This document shows, one piece after another, positions 53,649 to 63,399 of a stretch of 64,000 nt of DNA (its first letter is position 1; each line of letters opens with the position of its first letter). Origin of the DNA: Acidobacteriota bacterium (GTDB lineage: Bacteria > Acidobacteriota > Terriglobia > Acidiferrales > UBA7541). The position numbers were made by a program, and so were the translations under genes. The notes under the pieces are model-generated. The model did no database searches, was not told where the DNA came from, and worked only from the letters and a program-made list of their open reading frames with translations. The stretch spans positions 106,588 to 170,587 of the forward strand of contig QHYI01000114.1 in NCBI GenBank assembly GCA_003223245.1, in the 5' to 3' direction.

Positions 53649-53966
53649 ATGACCAGCAAACTTACCGAACCCGAAACGGAAGCTCAGGCCACCCCTCTGA
53701 CGCAAACCGTCCTGCCCGCCCGCAAGCCCCGGCTCCTGCCTCCTCGCCCTTCACCGCACGAGGCAGGGCCCCGCAGCGACTCCGCCGAGTTCATCCTCTT
53801 GTACCTTCCCACGATGGTCTCTGTTTATACCGCGCGTCACCAACAAATCCCGCCATCTCCCCAATCCTTGCGCGAGCACGTTTTCGGCAACGCTCATCAC
53901 CGCGCCTGCGAAGCTTGCCGCGAGGAAACCGAGTTTCTTGTAATGCATCAGAAGAAGTTCTTCTAG
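53649..53966 (+). CDS. Small hypothetical protein, Pro-rich N terminus
   Basis: This 105-codon frame begins MTSKLTEPETEAQATPLTQT and is rich in Pro/Arg in the first half. The second half is more ordered (SAEFILLYLPTMVSVYTARH) and ends with NAHHRACEACREETEFL. Its stop is five bases before the likely start of the following oxidoreductase gene, which suggests an operon. I recognise no family, and there is no clear ribosome-binding site, so it may be non-coding. Confidence 0.35.
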   Translation: MTSKLTEPETEAQATPLTQTVLPARKPRLLPPRPSPHEAGPRSDSAEFILLYLPTMVSVYTARHQQIPPSPQSLREHVFGNAHHRACEACREETEFLVMHQKKFF

Positions 53967-53971
53967 CGACC

Positions 53972-55432
53972 ATGCACTCTTGCTATTCTCCCGCCGACGT
54001 CATGTGCAACTTCGCATCGCTCCCTTCGGCCATGGAAGCGACGCAGGAAATTGGCCTGATCATTGTCGGTGCCGCCGGTTACCGAGGCCATTCAGCCCTG
54101 GAGATTCTCCCTAAGCTGCGCGCCGAGGAACGCGCCAAGGGAATCCATTTGCGCTTAGTCAGCTTGGCCGAAGCGAACGAAAATTCGCGCGCCGCTCTCC
54201 CTTCCCAGGCTGCCGCGCTCGCGGGATCTCCCTGTCCCGTGGTCGGGATGTTGTCGGAAGCGATTCCCGTCGCGCTGCAATGGCTCGCCGATGGACAGAC
54301 CCGCCGCAAGTTGCTTGTCTACGATGCCACCCCTGCCGCTCATCACTATCTCCATCTCATGACCGTTTTGCCGTACACCGCGCGCGGGCACATCTTTTAT
54401 CTGGGCGAAAAGCCCTTGTTCACCGACCAGGGGCAAATCGACTTCATCGAGCGCAACTTCGCTCGGCAGACGTTCTTCTGCGAACTCATTGAGACCGAGA
54501 ATCCAGCCTTTCGCGCGGCCAGCGAATTCCTTCTCTCTGAGCCTTTCCAGATCGAGCGCATGACTTTTTGGCGCGCCAGTTGTATGGGTGTCTTGCTTGC
54601 CGCCGGCGACGGCAGGGCCGGTGCCGAAGGCGGTGCCCTGTTGGACAAAGCTCCTCACGATCTTTCCGTATCTTTGGGACTTGTCGGGCCGCGCTTCGTG
54701 GAGCGCTGGTCTGTCACCCAGGCGCGCACTCATCTGCTTGCTTTGCATGAAGATGCGTTTCGTCTCGGCAAGCGAAATTTTCTTTCCGTCGCGGGCACCT
54801 CTCTCTCAGACACCCACTGTCCCGCGCGCATCCCCCAGCATCAGCCCGCCGACGCGCTAGCTTCCTTCGAAGTCCATCTCACGCTGGGCGGGAACCTCGT
54901 GGTTCCCGTTTCTTACATTGCCAGCTGGGTCGGCATGCAAAACACACCACCTGAACTGACCCTGTCCAGCAAGCTTGCTAGTCTTGGCCTTGCCCCAGCC
55001 GAGTGGCAGAATCACGAAGCGCCGCAGCTCTCGAGCAATCGCCAGTACCGCTACCAGAACCAGGAAGTCCGCATTGCCTTAATCGAAGGCCTGCTAGGAA
55101 ATCGCCAGGTCCAGGTCGTCCTGAACCTGCTCGCCAAATTTGCCGGACACCGCTTTGTGCACCTGATCGGCGAAGATCGCCGGCGCGAAATCCTCTTCGA
55201 AGAAAAAGACGCGTGCGACTACCACGACAGCAAGGAAGCCGACTTGTTTGCCGTCTTCCAGCGCGTGGTCGAACATTGCGCGGGGCTCCGCACCGCGGAG
55301 AACGTCGCCACCGGCGCGTCCTTGCTGGTGCACAAGATCATGCTCGGCGCGCTATTGAAAGCCCATGAACAGCTTCCCGCCACGGATCAAGACGCCGCCT
55401 ATCGCGCCTCCGCCGTCGCCTACGCCAAATAG
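53972..55432 (+). CDS. Gfo/Idh/MocA-type oxidoreductase
   Basis: This protein of up to 486 residues has an N-terminal Rossmann fold (EIGLIIVGAAGYRGHSALEI). A central segment typical of Gfo/Idh/MocA enzymes follows: ARGHIFYLGEKPLFTDQGQI, then AEGGALLDKAPHDLSVSLGL. The C-terminal part includes FEVHLTLGGNLVVPVSYIAS and TAENVATGASLLVHKI. Such enzymes use NAD(P) to oxidise or reduce sugars and cyclitols. The first strand appears only about 25 residues into the frame, so the true start may be 53972, 54002 or 54032. No sugar-gene neighbours help to narrow the substrate. Confidence 0.65.
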   Translation: MHSCYSPADVMCNFASLPSAMEATQEIGLIIVGAAGYRGHSALEILPKLRAEERAKGIHLRLVSLAEANENSRAALPSQAAALAGSPCPVVGMLSEAIPVALQWLADGQTRRKLLVYDATPAAHHYLHLMTVLPYTARGHIFYLGEKPLFTDQGQIDFIERNFARQTFFCELIETENPAFRAASEFLLSEPFQIERMTFWRASCMGVLLAAGDGRAGAEGGALLDKAPHDLSVSLGLVGPRFVERWSVTQARTHLLALHEDAFRLGKRNFLSVAGTSLSDTHCPARIPQHQPADALASFEVHLTLGGNLVVPVSYIASWVGMQNTPPELTLSSKLASLGLAPAEWQNHEAPQLSSNRQYRYQNQEVRIALIEGLLGNRQVQVVLNLLAKFAGHRFVHLIGEDRRREILFEEKDACDYHDSKEADLFAVFQRVVEHCAGLRTAENVATGASLLVHKIMLGALLKAHEQLPATDQDAAYRASAVAYAK

Positions 55433-56015
55433 CTCACTCCCGCCACAACCTCCTGCTGTGTTCTGTAGCGGCGGCTCGGGGCCGGGCTCATTTCGTAGCG
55501 CAGGCTTCCAGCCGGCTGTTTTGCGCACAGCTCGGGATAAACAAAAGTGGCTGTGCTACCTGGATGCGCCGGATGAGTGCTCCGCAGGTGGTGACCATTG
55601 GGGAGGCCCTGTAGCGGCTTCGTGGGCGCGGGGAGCTTCTTCGGCGCGGTCGGCAAAATCGTAGAGGAATGAGTGCGGTTCCATCCCCCGAGGACGGAGT
55701 TCGCGCTCGATGGCCGGGACGGTCTGCCGGAGCGAATTGCAGAGGTGTAAGCCATGACGGCGGCGTGACTGATTGTCGGGAAGCCCAGCAAGGAGCAGTG
55801 GACGCGCAAGGCGGTAGGTGGCAGTTCGTGACGTGATTTGTGACTCGTGGTTCGCGAGTTCCTGCCTTAGACGCCTTCGTCCGCGAACAGCCCGAACTTC
55901 TCGGCCGAGTCGCCGACGGTCAAAACGAAAGCCGAATGTAACGCCCGCCCTTCAGGGCGGCAGGGAAAACAGATACCGGGCTGAAGCCCGGCGCTACATA
56001 AACATCCTCACTTCT
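55433..56015. other. Intergenic region with palindromic repeats, no gene recognised
   Basis: About 580 bases lie between the convergent oxidoreductase and DUF72 genes. Minus-strand frames here lack signals and family resemblance. Its distal end carries a pair of short palindromes (55945-55991), annotated separately. Confidence 0.5.
55945..55991. repeat. Tandem pair of short palindromes
   Basis: Two hairpins lie 15 bases apart. The first is CCGCCCT-TC-AGGGCGG (55945-55960). The second is CCGGGCT-GA-AGCCCGG (55976-55991), followed by GCGCTACA. Both have 7-bp stems and two-base loops, and their centres (CTTCAG and CTGAAG) are reverse complements. They resemble REP-like intergenic repeats and lie just past the 3' end of the DUF72 gene. 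Confidence 0.6.
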
Positions 56016-56900
56016 CTATTTCGTTACCTCGTTGCGTCGATCCAGCGGGAACAGCGTGGGCTCGGCGGGGGGCTGGTCGGCGATTTCGTTGAGTTCGGGA
56101 TAATGCTGGCGAAGCGGCTCCGGCACTTTCACTTTTTGGCGCTTCAGGATGCTGATGAGCTGGAGCGCATTGACCACCGCTTTGCCTTGAAAGTGGTTGT
56201 TGGTGATGACGAAGGCGCGCTGCGTGTGCTCGCTGACTTTGCGGACGCGCGCGATCCACGGCTCGAGTTCTTCGGCGGAATAGAGATAGTTGTATCGCTC
56301 ATGCGCGGGAACGTTTTCGTCGTCGGTGAACCAGGTGTCGTAGCGGCGGCCGTGCAAGCGGACGTAGCCGACGGGCGAAGTCGCTTGCGCGGAAGGCGCG
56401 AGCGAACGTCCAATGATGGGCTGATCGATGTTGCAAATGCCCGCGCTGTGCTCGTGCAACAACGCGAGCGTTTCCGGGGCGTTCCAGGTATCGTGGCGCA
56501 CTTCGACGACGAGCGGATAGTCGCGAAAGCGCAGCAGCACCGCGGAAAGATGCGCCATGTTTTCCTTGGTGCGATGGAAGTGCAGCAGGACGGCGCCGAG
56601 TTTTCCCGCGGCGCGCAGCACATCGAAGCCGGCACGGACGGCGCGCTCGTCCTCCGCGGCGGATCCGCCCGTGGTGAAAGCAACATCGTGCGTGACGAAG
56701 TTGCGATTGCCGGAGACGAGGTCGACCCACTGCTTGGCGGTTTCCTGCTTGAGCGGCTGGTAAAACGAAGTGTTGATTTCGATGGTGTCGAAAAATTTGG
56801 AGAGAAACGCGGCTTCGTGGAAGCCGCGAGGGCGGCGCGATGGATAAACGTAGCCGGTCCAGTCCGGATATGACCATCCGGCAGGGCCGATGCGCAGCAC
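56016..56900 (-). CDS. DUF72 family protein (YecE-like)
   Basis: This 294-residue TIM-barrel-like protein begins LRIGPAGWSYPDWTGYVYP. It has the family landmarks FFDTIEINTSFYQPLKQETA, GKLGAVLLHFHRTKENMAHL, DYPLVVEVRHDTWNAPETLA, VGYVRLHGRRYDTWF and the C-terminal VITNNHFQGKAVVNALQL. DUF72 proteins are widespread and their function is unclear. The GTG at 56900 gives the usual N terminus. The segment around residues 65-80 (NRNFVTHDVAFTTGGSA) departs from the usual family consensus. Confidence 0.85.
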   Translation of the reverse strand: MLRIGPAGWSYPDWTGYVYPSRRPRGFHEAAFLSKFFDTIEINTSFYQPLKQETAKQWVDLVSGNRNFVTHDVAFTTGGSAAEDERAVRAGFDVLRAAGKLGAVLLHFHRTKENMAHLSAVLLRFRDYPLVVEVRHDTWNAPETLALLHEHSAGICNIDQPIIGRSLAPSAQATSPVGYVRLHGRRYDTWFTDDENVPAHERYNYLYSAEELEPWIARVRKVSEHTQRAFVITNNHFQGKAVVNALQLISILKRQKVKVPEPLRQHYPELNEIADQPPAEPTLFPLDRRNEVTK

Positions 56901-57449
56901 GTGCGGCGAGGCGTTGGTCAGCGCCGCATGCGGTTCACCGGCGGCACCATGCTTGAGCGCATCGGCGCTGGCGTTTGGTGCGGCATTGAAGTTTTGCGTT
57001 TGCGCGGCGGCATAGGTTTCTTGCTTAAGAAACGGCGGCGTAAAGCTTGCCTATGGCAAGCAGGACGCCCCTACATCCTTAATATCCTAAGTGTTTGCGC
57101 CGCGAGCAGAGTAGTGGGAAGGGCAGAGAAGTGTCAATGCACCGATACTGCGGATACTGCGGATGGAACCGCGGCCAAGGGGAGACGCCGAGAGATTAAA
57201 GAAGGAGAAACGTCAGGATAGGAATGCTGCCAAGATGGGTCGCCGCATTCCTTCGCTGCGCTCAGGATAAAGCTGCGCCCCTACAAGGAGAAGGAACGAT
57301 CATCGGTTACCGGGGGCGAGAAGTGATAAAAAAAGAAATGGCGAAGGCGTTGCCTCGGCCAAGACAGGCTGCTATGCTGTCCGTGATGCCGTCCTGCTTG
57401 CGTAACCTCGTTCGTCTGCCCCTTGGTGAAAAATTCTACAGGTGCAATC
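56901..57449. other. Intergenic region with two hairpins, no gene recognised
   Basis: About 550 bases lie between the DUF72 gene and the divergent ribosome hibernation factor. It holds a hairpin pair (57016-57061) and a short direct repeat of ATACTGCGG near 57145. Two CGCCCCTACA-type decamers near 57065 and 57276 resemble the tails of dispersed intergenic repeats. Confidence 0.5.
57016..57061. repeat. Tandem pair of hairpins
   Basis: GTTTCTT-GCTT-AAGAAAC (57016-57033) is followed 11 bases later by GCTTGCC-TAT-GGCAAGC (57045-57061). Both stems are 7 bp and perfect. The paired arrangement resembles the palindrome pair at 55945-55991, although the sequences differ. Confidence 0.5.
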
Positions 57450-57806
57450 ATGAAACTTTCCATCAATTACAGGCATGTCGAATCGCACAAGCCGGTGGAA
57501 GATGAAGTTGCACGTCGCGTTGCCAAGCTGGAGAAACTGTTAAGAAGCTACTCGCCGGACTTGGTCCAGCTGCATGGCGGGTTTTCCGTGAACCCGCGCA
57601 CGCAATACGTTTCCTGCGCGCTTACGCTTTCGCTGCCGTCGGGGGTGCTGCGCGCGACCGGCGAGGCTGCCGCCGTGCGCACGAGCTGCAAGAAAGCCTT
57701 TAGCGACCTGGAAGCTCAGGTGAAAAAGCACCAGGAGAAGCTGCGCAAGGATTATGAGTGGAAGCGCAAACGCCGTCCGAGCGCTCGGGAAGTGGTTCTG
57801 ACCTGA
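57450..57806 (+). CDS. Ribosome hibernation-promoting factor (HPF/RaiA short form)
   Basis: This 118-residue protein fits the short HPF/YfiA family. It starts MKLSINYRHVESHKPVEDEV, then the helix VAKLEKLLRSYSPDLVQLHG, the strands YVSCALTLSLPSGVLRATGE and the second helix SCKKAFSDLEAQVKKHQEKL, ending in a basic tail. It binds the 30S decoding centre and stalls or dimerises ribosomes in stationary phase. No long-form C-terminal dimerisation domain is present. ATG 57450 follows an AGGTG site. The gene stands alone, not beside rpoN as in many proteobacteria. Confidence 0.85.
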   Translation: MKLSINYRHVESHKPVEDEVARRVAKLEKLLRSYSPDLVQLHGGFSVNPRTQYVSCALTLSLPSGVLRATGEAAAVRTSCKKAFSDLEAQVKKHQEKLRKDYEWKRKRRPSAREVVLT

Positions 57807-58490
57807 GTCTGGCGCTCGCGCCGGGCATGCTACAGCCTTGGACGCAGCCGAAGAGCGGGCTACACCCTACCGCTTGAGGCGGAAGTGCCGGAATCCACAT
57901 AGCTGAAGAGCGGGCGGCCCCGTAACGGCTTCCGGGGCACAAAAGGCCTCTCTCCCCGACGGTTCCGAGCAAAGGCCGGGTCCTGCCGACAAGGCGTGGC
58001 CCAGTGGCGATGTGTGGGTGGCGTTGGGCAAGTTTCCTGCCACAAGTCGTCAATCCCACAGGGGGCCTGTGGAAAAAGGGGGCTGTCATTCTAGCAACGC
58101 GGCGCAGTGCAAGCGAATTCTAGAATTGGCGTTTTTGCGCGCGGCTAAGTGCAACGGGGCGTTGCATTCCGCAATTAGAAAACTCTGCAAGTCTGCGGAA
58201 AGTCACTAAATTCCAATCGTCATTGGTTTCCTCAGTTTTGCGACATTCCGGAATATACCTGATGTGCGTTCAGGTGTTTACCTGATTTACTTTTTGGGGG
58301 CATCCGACAAACTCCCGGAGCGGGCTGGTGGCTTGCTCGGGTGGAGCGTGCGTGTGGCTGCCCATTGACCCTCCGAGGCGAGTGATTTTTCATCTTCCGT
58401 TTACCGAGAGTCAATCTCCGAGTCTGAGCGATTCCGTACAAGGCAAAGGGCCAGTTGAGGACTTGGCGGAAGCCCGTTTGAGGAGGGGTG
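57807..58490. other. Long intergenic region before the TonB-dependent receptor
   Basis: About 680 bases without a recognised gene. It includes a GCCCCG/CGGGGC hairpin at 57917-57938 and several other GC-rich repeats after the hibernation factor. The AT-richer part before the receptor (58200-58310) carries the operator-like repeats at 58257-58285. The receptor promoter should lie here. Confidence 0.5.
58257..58285. promoter_or_regulatory. Operator-like triple ACCTGA repeat
   Basis: ACCTGA, a 7-base spacer, TCAGGT, a 4-base spacer, ACCTGA: a perfect 6-bp inverted repeat followed by a third half-site, 205 bases upstream of the receptor start. It could bind a dimeric repressor or activator of the receptor gene; no regulator is encoded nearby. 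Confidence 0.35.
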
Positions 58491-61400
58491 ATGATTCGAA
58501 GCAGACGTGTTTCCTCGGTTGGGGTGTTGGCGGGGGCGTTGGCGGTTTGTGCGGCTTTGTGCGTGCCGGGAAGTTGGGGGCAATCGGACCTGGGGAAAAT
58601 TTCTGGATTCGTGAAGGACCCTTCCGGGGCGACGGTTCCGCATGCCAAAGTCACGGTGCGAAGCAACAACGGAGGCGTGGAGCGAGAAGCAACGACGAAC
58701 GAATCGGGCTACTACGTCATCACGAATGTGCCGCCGGGACTGTACACGCTGACGGTGGAGGCGCAAGGTTTTCAGAAGTACGAAAGCAAGGACAACAAGC
58801 TCGACCCAACAGGAGATTTGGTGGTGGATGCGTCGCTAACGGTTGGAGCGGCAAGCCAGAGTGTGGAGGTTTCAGCGTCGGCGGTGACGTTGCAGACGGA
58901 ATCGGCGACGGTGGAAAAGCTGGTCACGCACGAGCAAGTCGACGCGCTGGAGCTGAACGGCCGCAACCCGATCTACATGGCAGACCTCGTACCTGGTACG
59001 CGGGGCGGCACTTTAGCGTCGCTGAATTTCAATTTTGGGCAGGGGCCCGGAAACATAAACGGTGCGCGAACGCCGGAAAGCTTAATCACGTATGATGGCG
59101 CTCCGGCGGTTCGGACGCGTTCGAATGGAACCAGCTTGGGAGCTATGGACGTGGATTCCACGCAGGAAATTCAGATTCTCACAGCGGATTATTCTCCTGA
59201 GTTCGGGCGATCTTCCGGAGGTCAGATTCGAATCACTTCGAAGACCGGCACGCAGGATTTCCACGGCGCGGCCTACGAATACGTCCGAAACACGATTTTT
59301 AATGCGAACCCCTGGCAGCGCAATGCCGTGCCCGCGACCACCGGCATCACCGCTCCGATCCACTACAACCAATTCGGATACAACATTGGAGGGCCGGTCT
59401 ACATTCCCAATCACTTCAATACGAATAAAACAAAGATGTTCTTTTATTGGGGCGAGGAGTGGACGAGGTACATCTTTACGGATACGAACTCAACAAAAAC
59501 GGTTCCAACGCTAAAAATGCGCACTGGCGACTTCAGCGAACTGCTTGACCCTACCAATTTCTTCTACGGCAAGTCCATACAGCTGATGGATCCGAAGACG
59601 GGGTTGCCCTTTCCCGGCAACATCATCCCATTGTGCCCGCAAGCTACTGGGTCTTGCGCAACGCCCAACGGCCTGGGCATCCTGAATGCCTATCCGGTAC
59701 CGAACCTTACTACGCCCATCAACGGGAGCCAAAACCTGTTTCTTTCCGCGAAGCATCCCCAGTACCAGCGGATAGACACTTTGGCCCTTGACGCGAATCT
59801 CACGGAAAAGCAGCGGCTCCGGTTTCGCCATGTGTATTTTAGTTTCTGGGAGTACCAGCCGCTGGATGGCGGGACCAACGAGACGCCTAAGTACTTCGAT
59901 CGCCCCAATCAGACGTATTCGATTGACCATGTCTGGACCATCAGCGCGACGAAGGTAAATGAGATCCTGCTGAGTTACGCTCAAGACGTTGTGCACATCC
60001 CGGTGAACGCGGCGGGGTTTCTCGATCGTACGAAGGGCGCGGCGCAAGGGCCGGGGCTTTTCGGTCTCAACTATCCTTATATATTCCCGACCGGAAAGCT
60101 GCTCCCGAACCGAATCCCGACCGTAAATATGTCCAATTTCTCGGGGCTGAGCGGTGGGCCGTATCCGTCACATTCTGCCGGACCCATTTCCGACCTGTCA
60201 GACAGCTTCAGTTGGGTTAAGGGAAATCACACGTTTAAGTTCGGAGCCTCGGTGGAACACTCTGGAGAAAACGACAACGATGAAATCAATGTGCAGGCCT
60301 GCCAGACCTGCACGAACAACCAGAATGGTCAGTTCCTTTTTAGCAATAACGGCGGAAATTTCATCCGGCCGGGCTACGTGTCGGCTTCTACTGGCGCCGC
60401 AGTTGCGAACGCGGCTCTGGGCCTCTTTGATACTTACTCCGAAATCGGCCATCGGGCTTATACCATCTTTCGCTCGAACATGTTCGAGGGATTCGGGCAG
60501 GATACTTGGAAAACCCGGCAGAATCTCACCGTAACTTACGGTCTGCGTTACATGGTCAACGTTCCTTACCATGCCACGTGGGGAAACATGATTGTCTTCG
60601 ATCCCCAATTCTACAATCCGGCCAACGCCGTCAGCATCGATCCAAAATCCGGTCTCATCACGGGCACTCCAACGATCGATCAGCTGTACAACGGAATGGT
60701 CATTCCCGGCACGGGTTTTCCCACGTCCGCGATTGGGCGAGTGCCGGAAGCCACCACCACATTGTATAGCAACCTGTTTCATCCAGGCGTTCCCAATCAT
60801 TACTCGGATATTCAATGGGGGGACGTGCAGCCGCGTCTGGGCTTTGCGTATCAGTTCGGCAAGAACACCGTGCTGCGAGCGGGAGCCGGAAGGTTCTTTA
60901 CGCGGCTCGGCGTCAGCGACTCCATTTTTCTCGGCGGCAACCCGCCTTTCCAGCCGAATGCCAGCGTTACTTTTGGTTCGGTGGATAATCCCGGAGGAAA
61001 CGGAACGAATCCCGTGCCTCTCGTCGTAACTACGCAAAGTAAAGCATTCAAAAACCCAGAGGCATGGGATTGGAATGTAACGGTGGAGCGGCAGTTGTTC
61101 TGGAAGTCGCAGCTGAGCGTGGGCTACGTGGGCCGTCGTGGGTTGCACTTGCAGCGCGAGGCGGACATCAACCAGCCAACCACAGCCGCAGTCGCGGCGA
61201 ATCCAGGTGTCAACATTAACGCATTGCGGCCATACCTGGGTTTCGGTTCGATTCGCGAAACGGATAACGTGGCCAACTCCATTTACCATTCTCTCCAGAT
61301 TTCCTGGAGCCGGCGCTTCTCCGGTGGCCTTCAGTTTGGGGCTGCCTATACGCTCTCCAAGAGCATGGATAATGGGTCGAACCAGCGCGACGTGGTTCCA

Positions 61401-62041
61401 GATACGTACGATCCGGGCATGTTGTGGGGGCCATCGGAATTCGACGCCCGCCATATCCTGGTCATCAACTATCTCTATGATTTGCCGTTCTTTCGTCACC
61501 GCTCGGATTGGATTGGCAAAGCCGCGGGTGGCTGGCAGATTAGCGGCATTACGCAGTTCCAGACGGGCTTGCCCTGCAGCGTTGTGGCGCCCAACCAGGA
61601 CTATGCAGGCGTGGGCTCGGACGCGAACTTCGGGTGCGGCAACAACGGGCAATTCTGGGTCGTCCACGGACATCCGCAGATCCGGACGGTACAGCGGCTT
61701 TCAATGGCGTCGATGACCGGGTCTTCACGCCTCCGCCGCAAGGAACGTTTAACACGCAGCTGGTTCGCGACATTATTCATCAGCCAGGATTTCAAAACTG
61801 GAACCTGGGTTTATTCAAAGAATTTCCAACCGGGGAGAAGAAGGGGTTCCAGTTCCGCGCCGAGGCCTATAATGTTTGGAACCATCCGAACTGGTGCGGC
61901 GCCAGCGGCTGCAGCGGAACGACGAACATAGGACTCGACCCAACGAACACGAAAACCTTCGGCAAGGTGCTGACCAAGGGCGGCGCTTCCAGCGGCAGCG
62001 GCGAGAGGAACTTGCAGCTGTCGCTGCGATTCTACTTCTGA
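58491..62041 (+). pseudogene. Oar-like TonB-dependent receptor, frame-broken near the C terminus
   Basis: Following AGGAGGGG, ATG 58491 opens a frame of about 1,146 codons to 61931. It has a signal peptide, an N-terminal carboxypeptidase-regulatory beta domain (GKISGFVKDPSGATVPHAKV, then YVITNVPPGLYTLTVEAQGF) and a plug. A large barrel follows, typical of acidobacterial Oar-like receptors that import or bind polysaccharide-type ligands. Near 61,650-61,690 the frame loses similarity. The true ending continues one base out of frame: FTPPPQGTFNTQLVRDIIHQ, GFQFRAEAYNVWNHPNW and finally RNLQLSLRFYF with stop at 62041. Without the terminal aromatic strand outer-membrane insertion should fail. One small indel explains the break; a sequencing error is possible. 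Confidence 0.8.
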
Positions 62042-62130
62042 GTTCGAGAAGCGATTAGGGAGTTATCGAGACTCATCCGCGACTTGATCGGATGATGAGG
62101 ATGGGGCGCAGCAATAGCTGTGCCCTAGCT

Positions 62131-63399
62131 TCAAGAAATTGTCAGGCCCTCTTTCATTTTCTTGGAAGAGACCAAAGTCGCCGGAGCAGTCACCAAGGTA
62201 GCCGGAGCGGCTGCGCCCAAATTCGTGCCGGACGTTGCTTTCGCCACGGGCAAGGGAATCAGGTAGCTTTCCTTGACGCGATACGCCTTTCCGCGCCAGG
62301 AAACTGTGCTGGAGAAGAATCCGGCCGCCCAAACCAGAAAACCGGCAGCATCGCGCAGCGGAATCAGCCAAGGCTTCCTGCGAACTACCGGATCCCTGAG
62401 TCCCCAAACAGCGATGGTCCAGGCCATGGTCAATCGAAGAATGAGATACGCCGAAAGGTAAGCTGTCGAGGCAACCGCCGAGTGCGCGGCAATAGCGGCG
62501 AGTACCGCCCACGGTAGTCCAAAGGTCAGCGCCAGTGCGAGATAGCCAAACGGGCGAATGTTTCGCAACATGACGGACCAGCGCAACTCGTGCCTCAAAA
62601 ACTGGGCGAGGCCTTCCTTTGGAAAAACCATCCAGATCGGTTTGGGCATCAGCTCGATGCGGTAGCCCTGTTTCGCAATCTTATTCCCCAGAGTGAAGTC
62701 GTCCGAGTGATGGTCGGCCATGGCTTCGAACCCGCCGATGGCCTTGAGCCGCTCCTTCGTGGTGGCCATGGTCCAGCCCAGAGCAAAGTCGATAGCGCCA
62801 AATTTTCGCGCGATAAGCGCGCTGGCGGAGGAGTCGCTGGGAACACCGATAGCATCGAGGTCCGTCGCGAAGTTGCCTGCGGTGATACTCCGAAAAAGAG
62901 CGGTGACCACACCGACTTTGGGGTCGCGGAATGGCGCCGTCGCGTTGCGCAAATAGTCCGGGTCGACGCGCACGTCGCTATCATTGATAACCAGCAATTC
63001 GTATTTGGCCTCGCGTACGAGGCCACTCAGATTGTTCATCTTCGGACTGGTGCCCAGCGAGGGCGCTCCGACGAGCACGCGGATGGCACAATCGGGAAAG
63101 TCGTGCTGCAAACGTCTAATGACCGGGATGACAGGGTCGTCCTCATCAACTACGCCAAACAGGACTTCGTACACGGGATAGTCCAAGCAGCAGAAACTAG
63201 CGAAATTTTCATAGGCTTCGCGGTCCAAGCCTCGCACGGGCTTGAGGATGCTCACTGGCGGGGTGAACTCGGGCGTGGCTAGCGGAGTCTTTCGCACCGC
63301 GCGGAAGTACGACCAGCCACAGTAGGTCGCAATCAGATAATAGGCAAATGGCGCTATGGCGATGGCTAGCACGGACCATCGCAAGAGATTGAGTATCAT
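62131..63399 (-). CDS. hpnI: HpnI-like hopanoid/ceramide glycosyltransferase
   Basis: This 422-residue membrane glycosyltransferase belongs to the GT21/GT2 group. An N-terminal helix (LLRWSVLAIAIAPFAYYLIA) precedes the catalytic domain with VSILKPVRGLDREAYENFAS, VIRRLQHDFPDCAIRVLVGA, LLVINDSDVRVDPDYLRNA and the acceptor motif FLRHELRWSVMLR (xxxRW type). At least two C-terminal helices follow. HpnI links N-acetylglucosamine to bacteriohopanetetrol, while close relatives are ceramide glucosyltransferases. The hopanoid block elsewhere in the window favours HpnI. No HpnK or HpnJ is adjacent. The ATG at 63399 starts the first helix. Confidence 0.75.
   Translation of the reverse strand: MILNLLRWSVLAIAIAPFAYYLIATYCGWSYFRAVRKTPLATPEFTPPVSILKPVRGLDREAYENFASFCCLDYPVYEVLFGVVDEDDPVIPVIRRLQHDFPDCAIRVLVGAPSLGTSPKMNNLSGLVREAKYELLVINDSDVRVDPDYLRNATAPFRDPKVGVVTALFRSITAGNFATDLDAIGVPSDSSASALIARKFGAIDFALGWTMATTKERLKAIGGFEAMADHHSDDFTLGNKIAKQGYRIELMPKPIWMVFPKEGLAQFLRHELRWSVMLRNIRPFGYLALALTFGLPWAVLAAIAAHSAVASTAYLSAYLILRLTMAWTIAVWGLRDPVVRRKPWLIPLRDAAGFLVWAAGFFSSTVSWRGKAYRVKESYLIPLPVAKATSGTNLGAAAPATLVTAPATLVSSKKMKEGLTIS

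Noticed and set aside
55420..55809. A 129-codon minus-strand frame downstream of the Gfo/Idh-type gene
   Set aside because: Ser/Pro/Ala-rich, no ribosome-binding site and no motif; it lies in an intergenic region with palindromic repeats.
58200..58290. CRISPR-like repeat upstream of the TonB-dependent receptor
   Set aside because: Only three 6-base half-sites with unequal spacing; no array, no spacers and no cas genes anywhere in the window.
60198..61673. A 491-codon open frame antisense to the TonB-dependent receptor
   Set aside because: No signal, motif or ribosome-binding site; the receptor on the plus strand explains the region.
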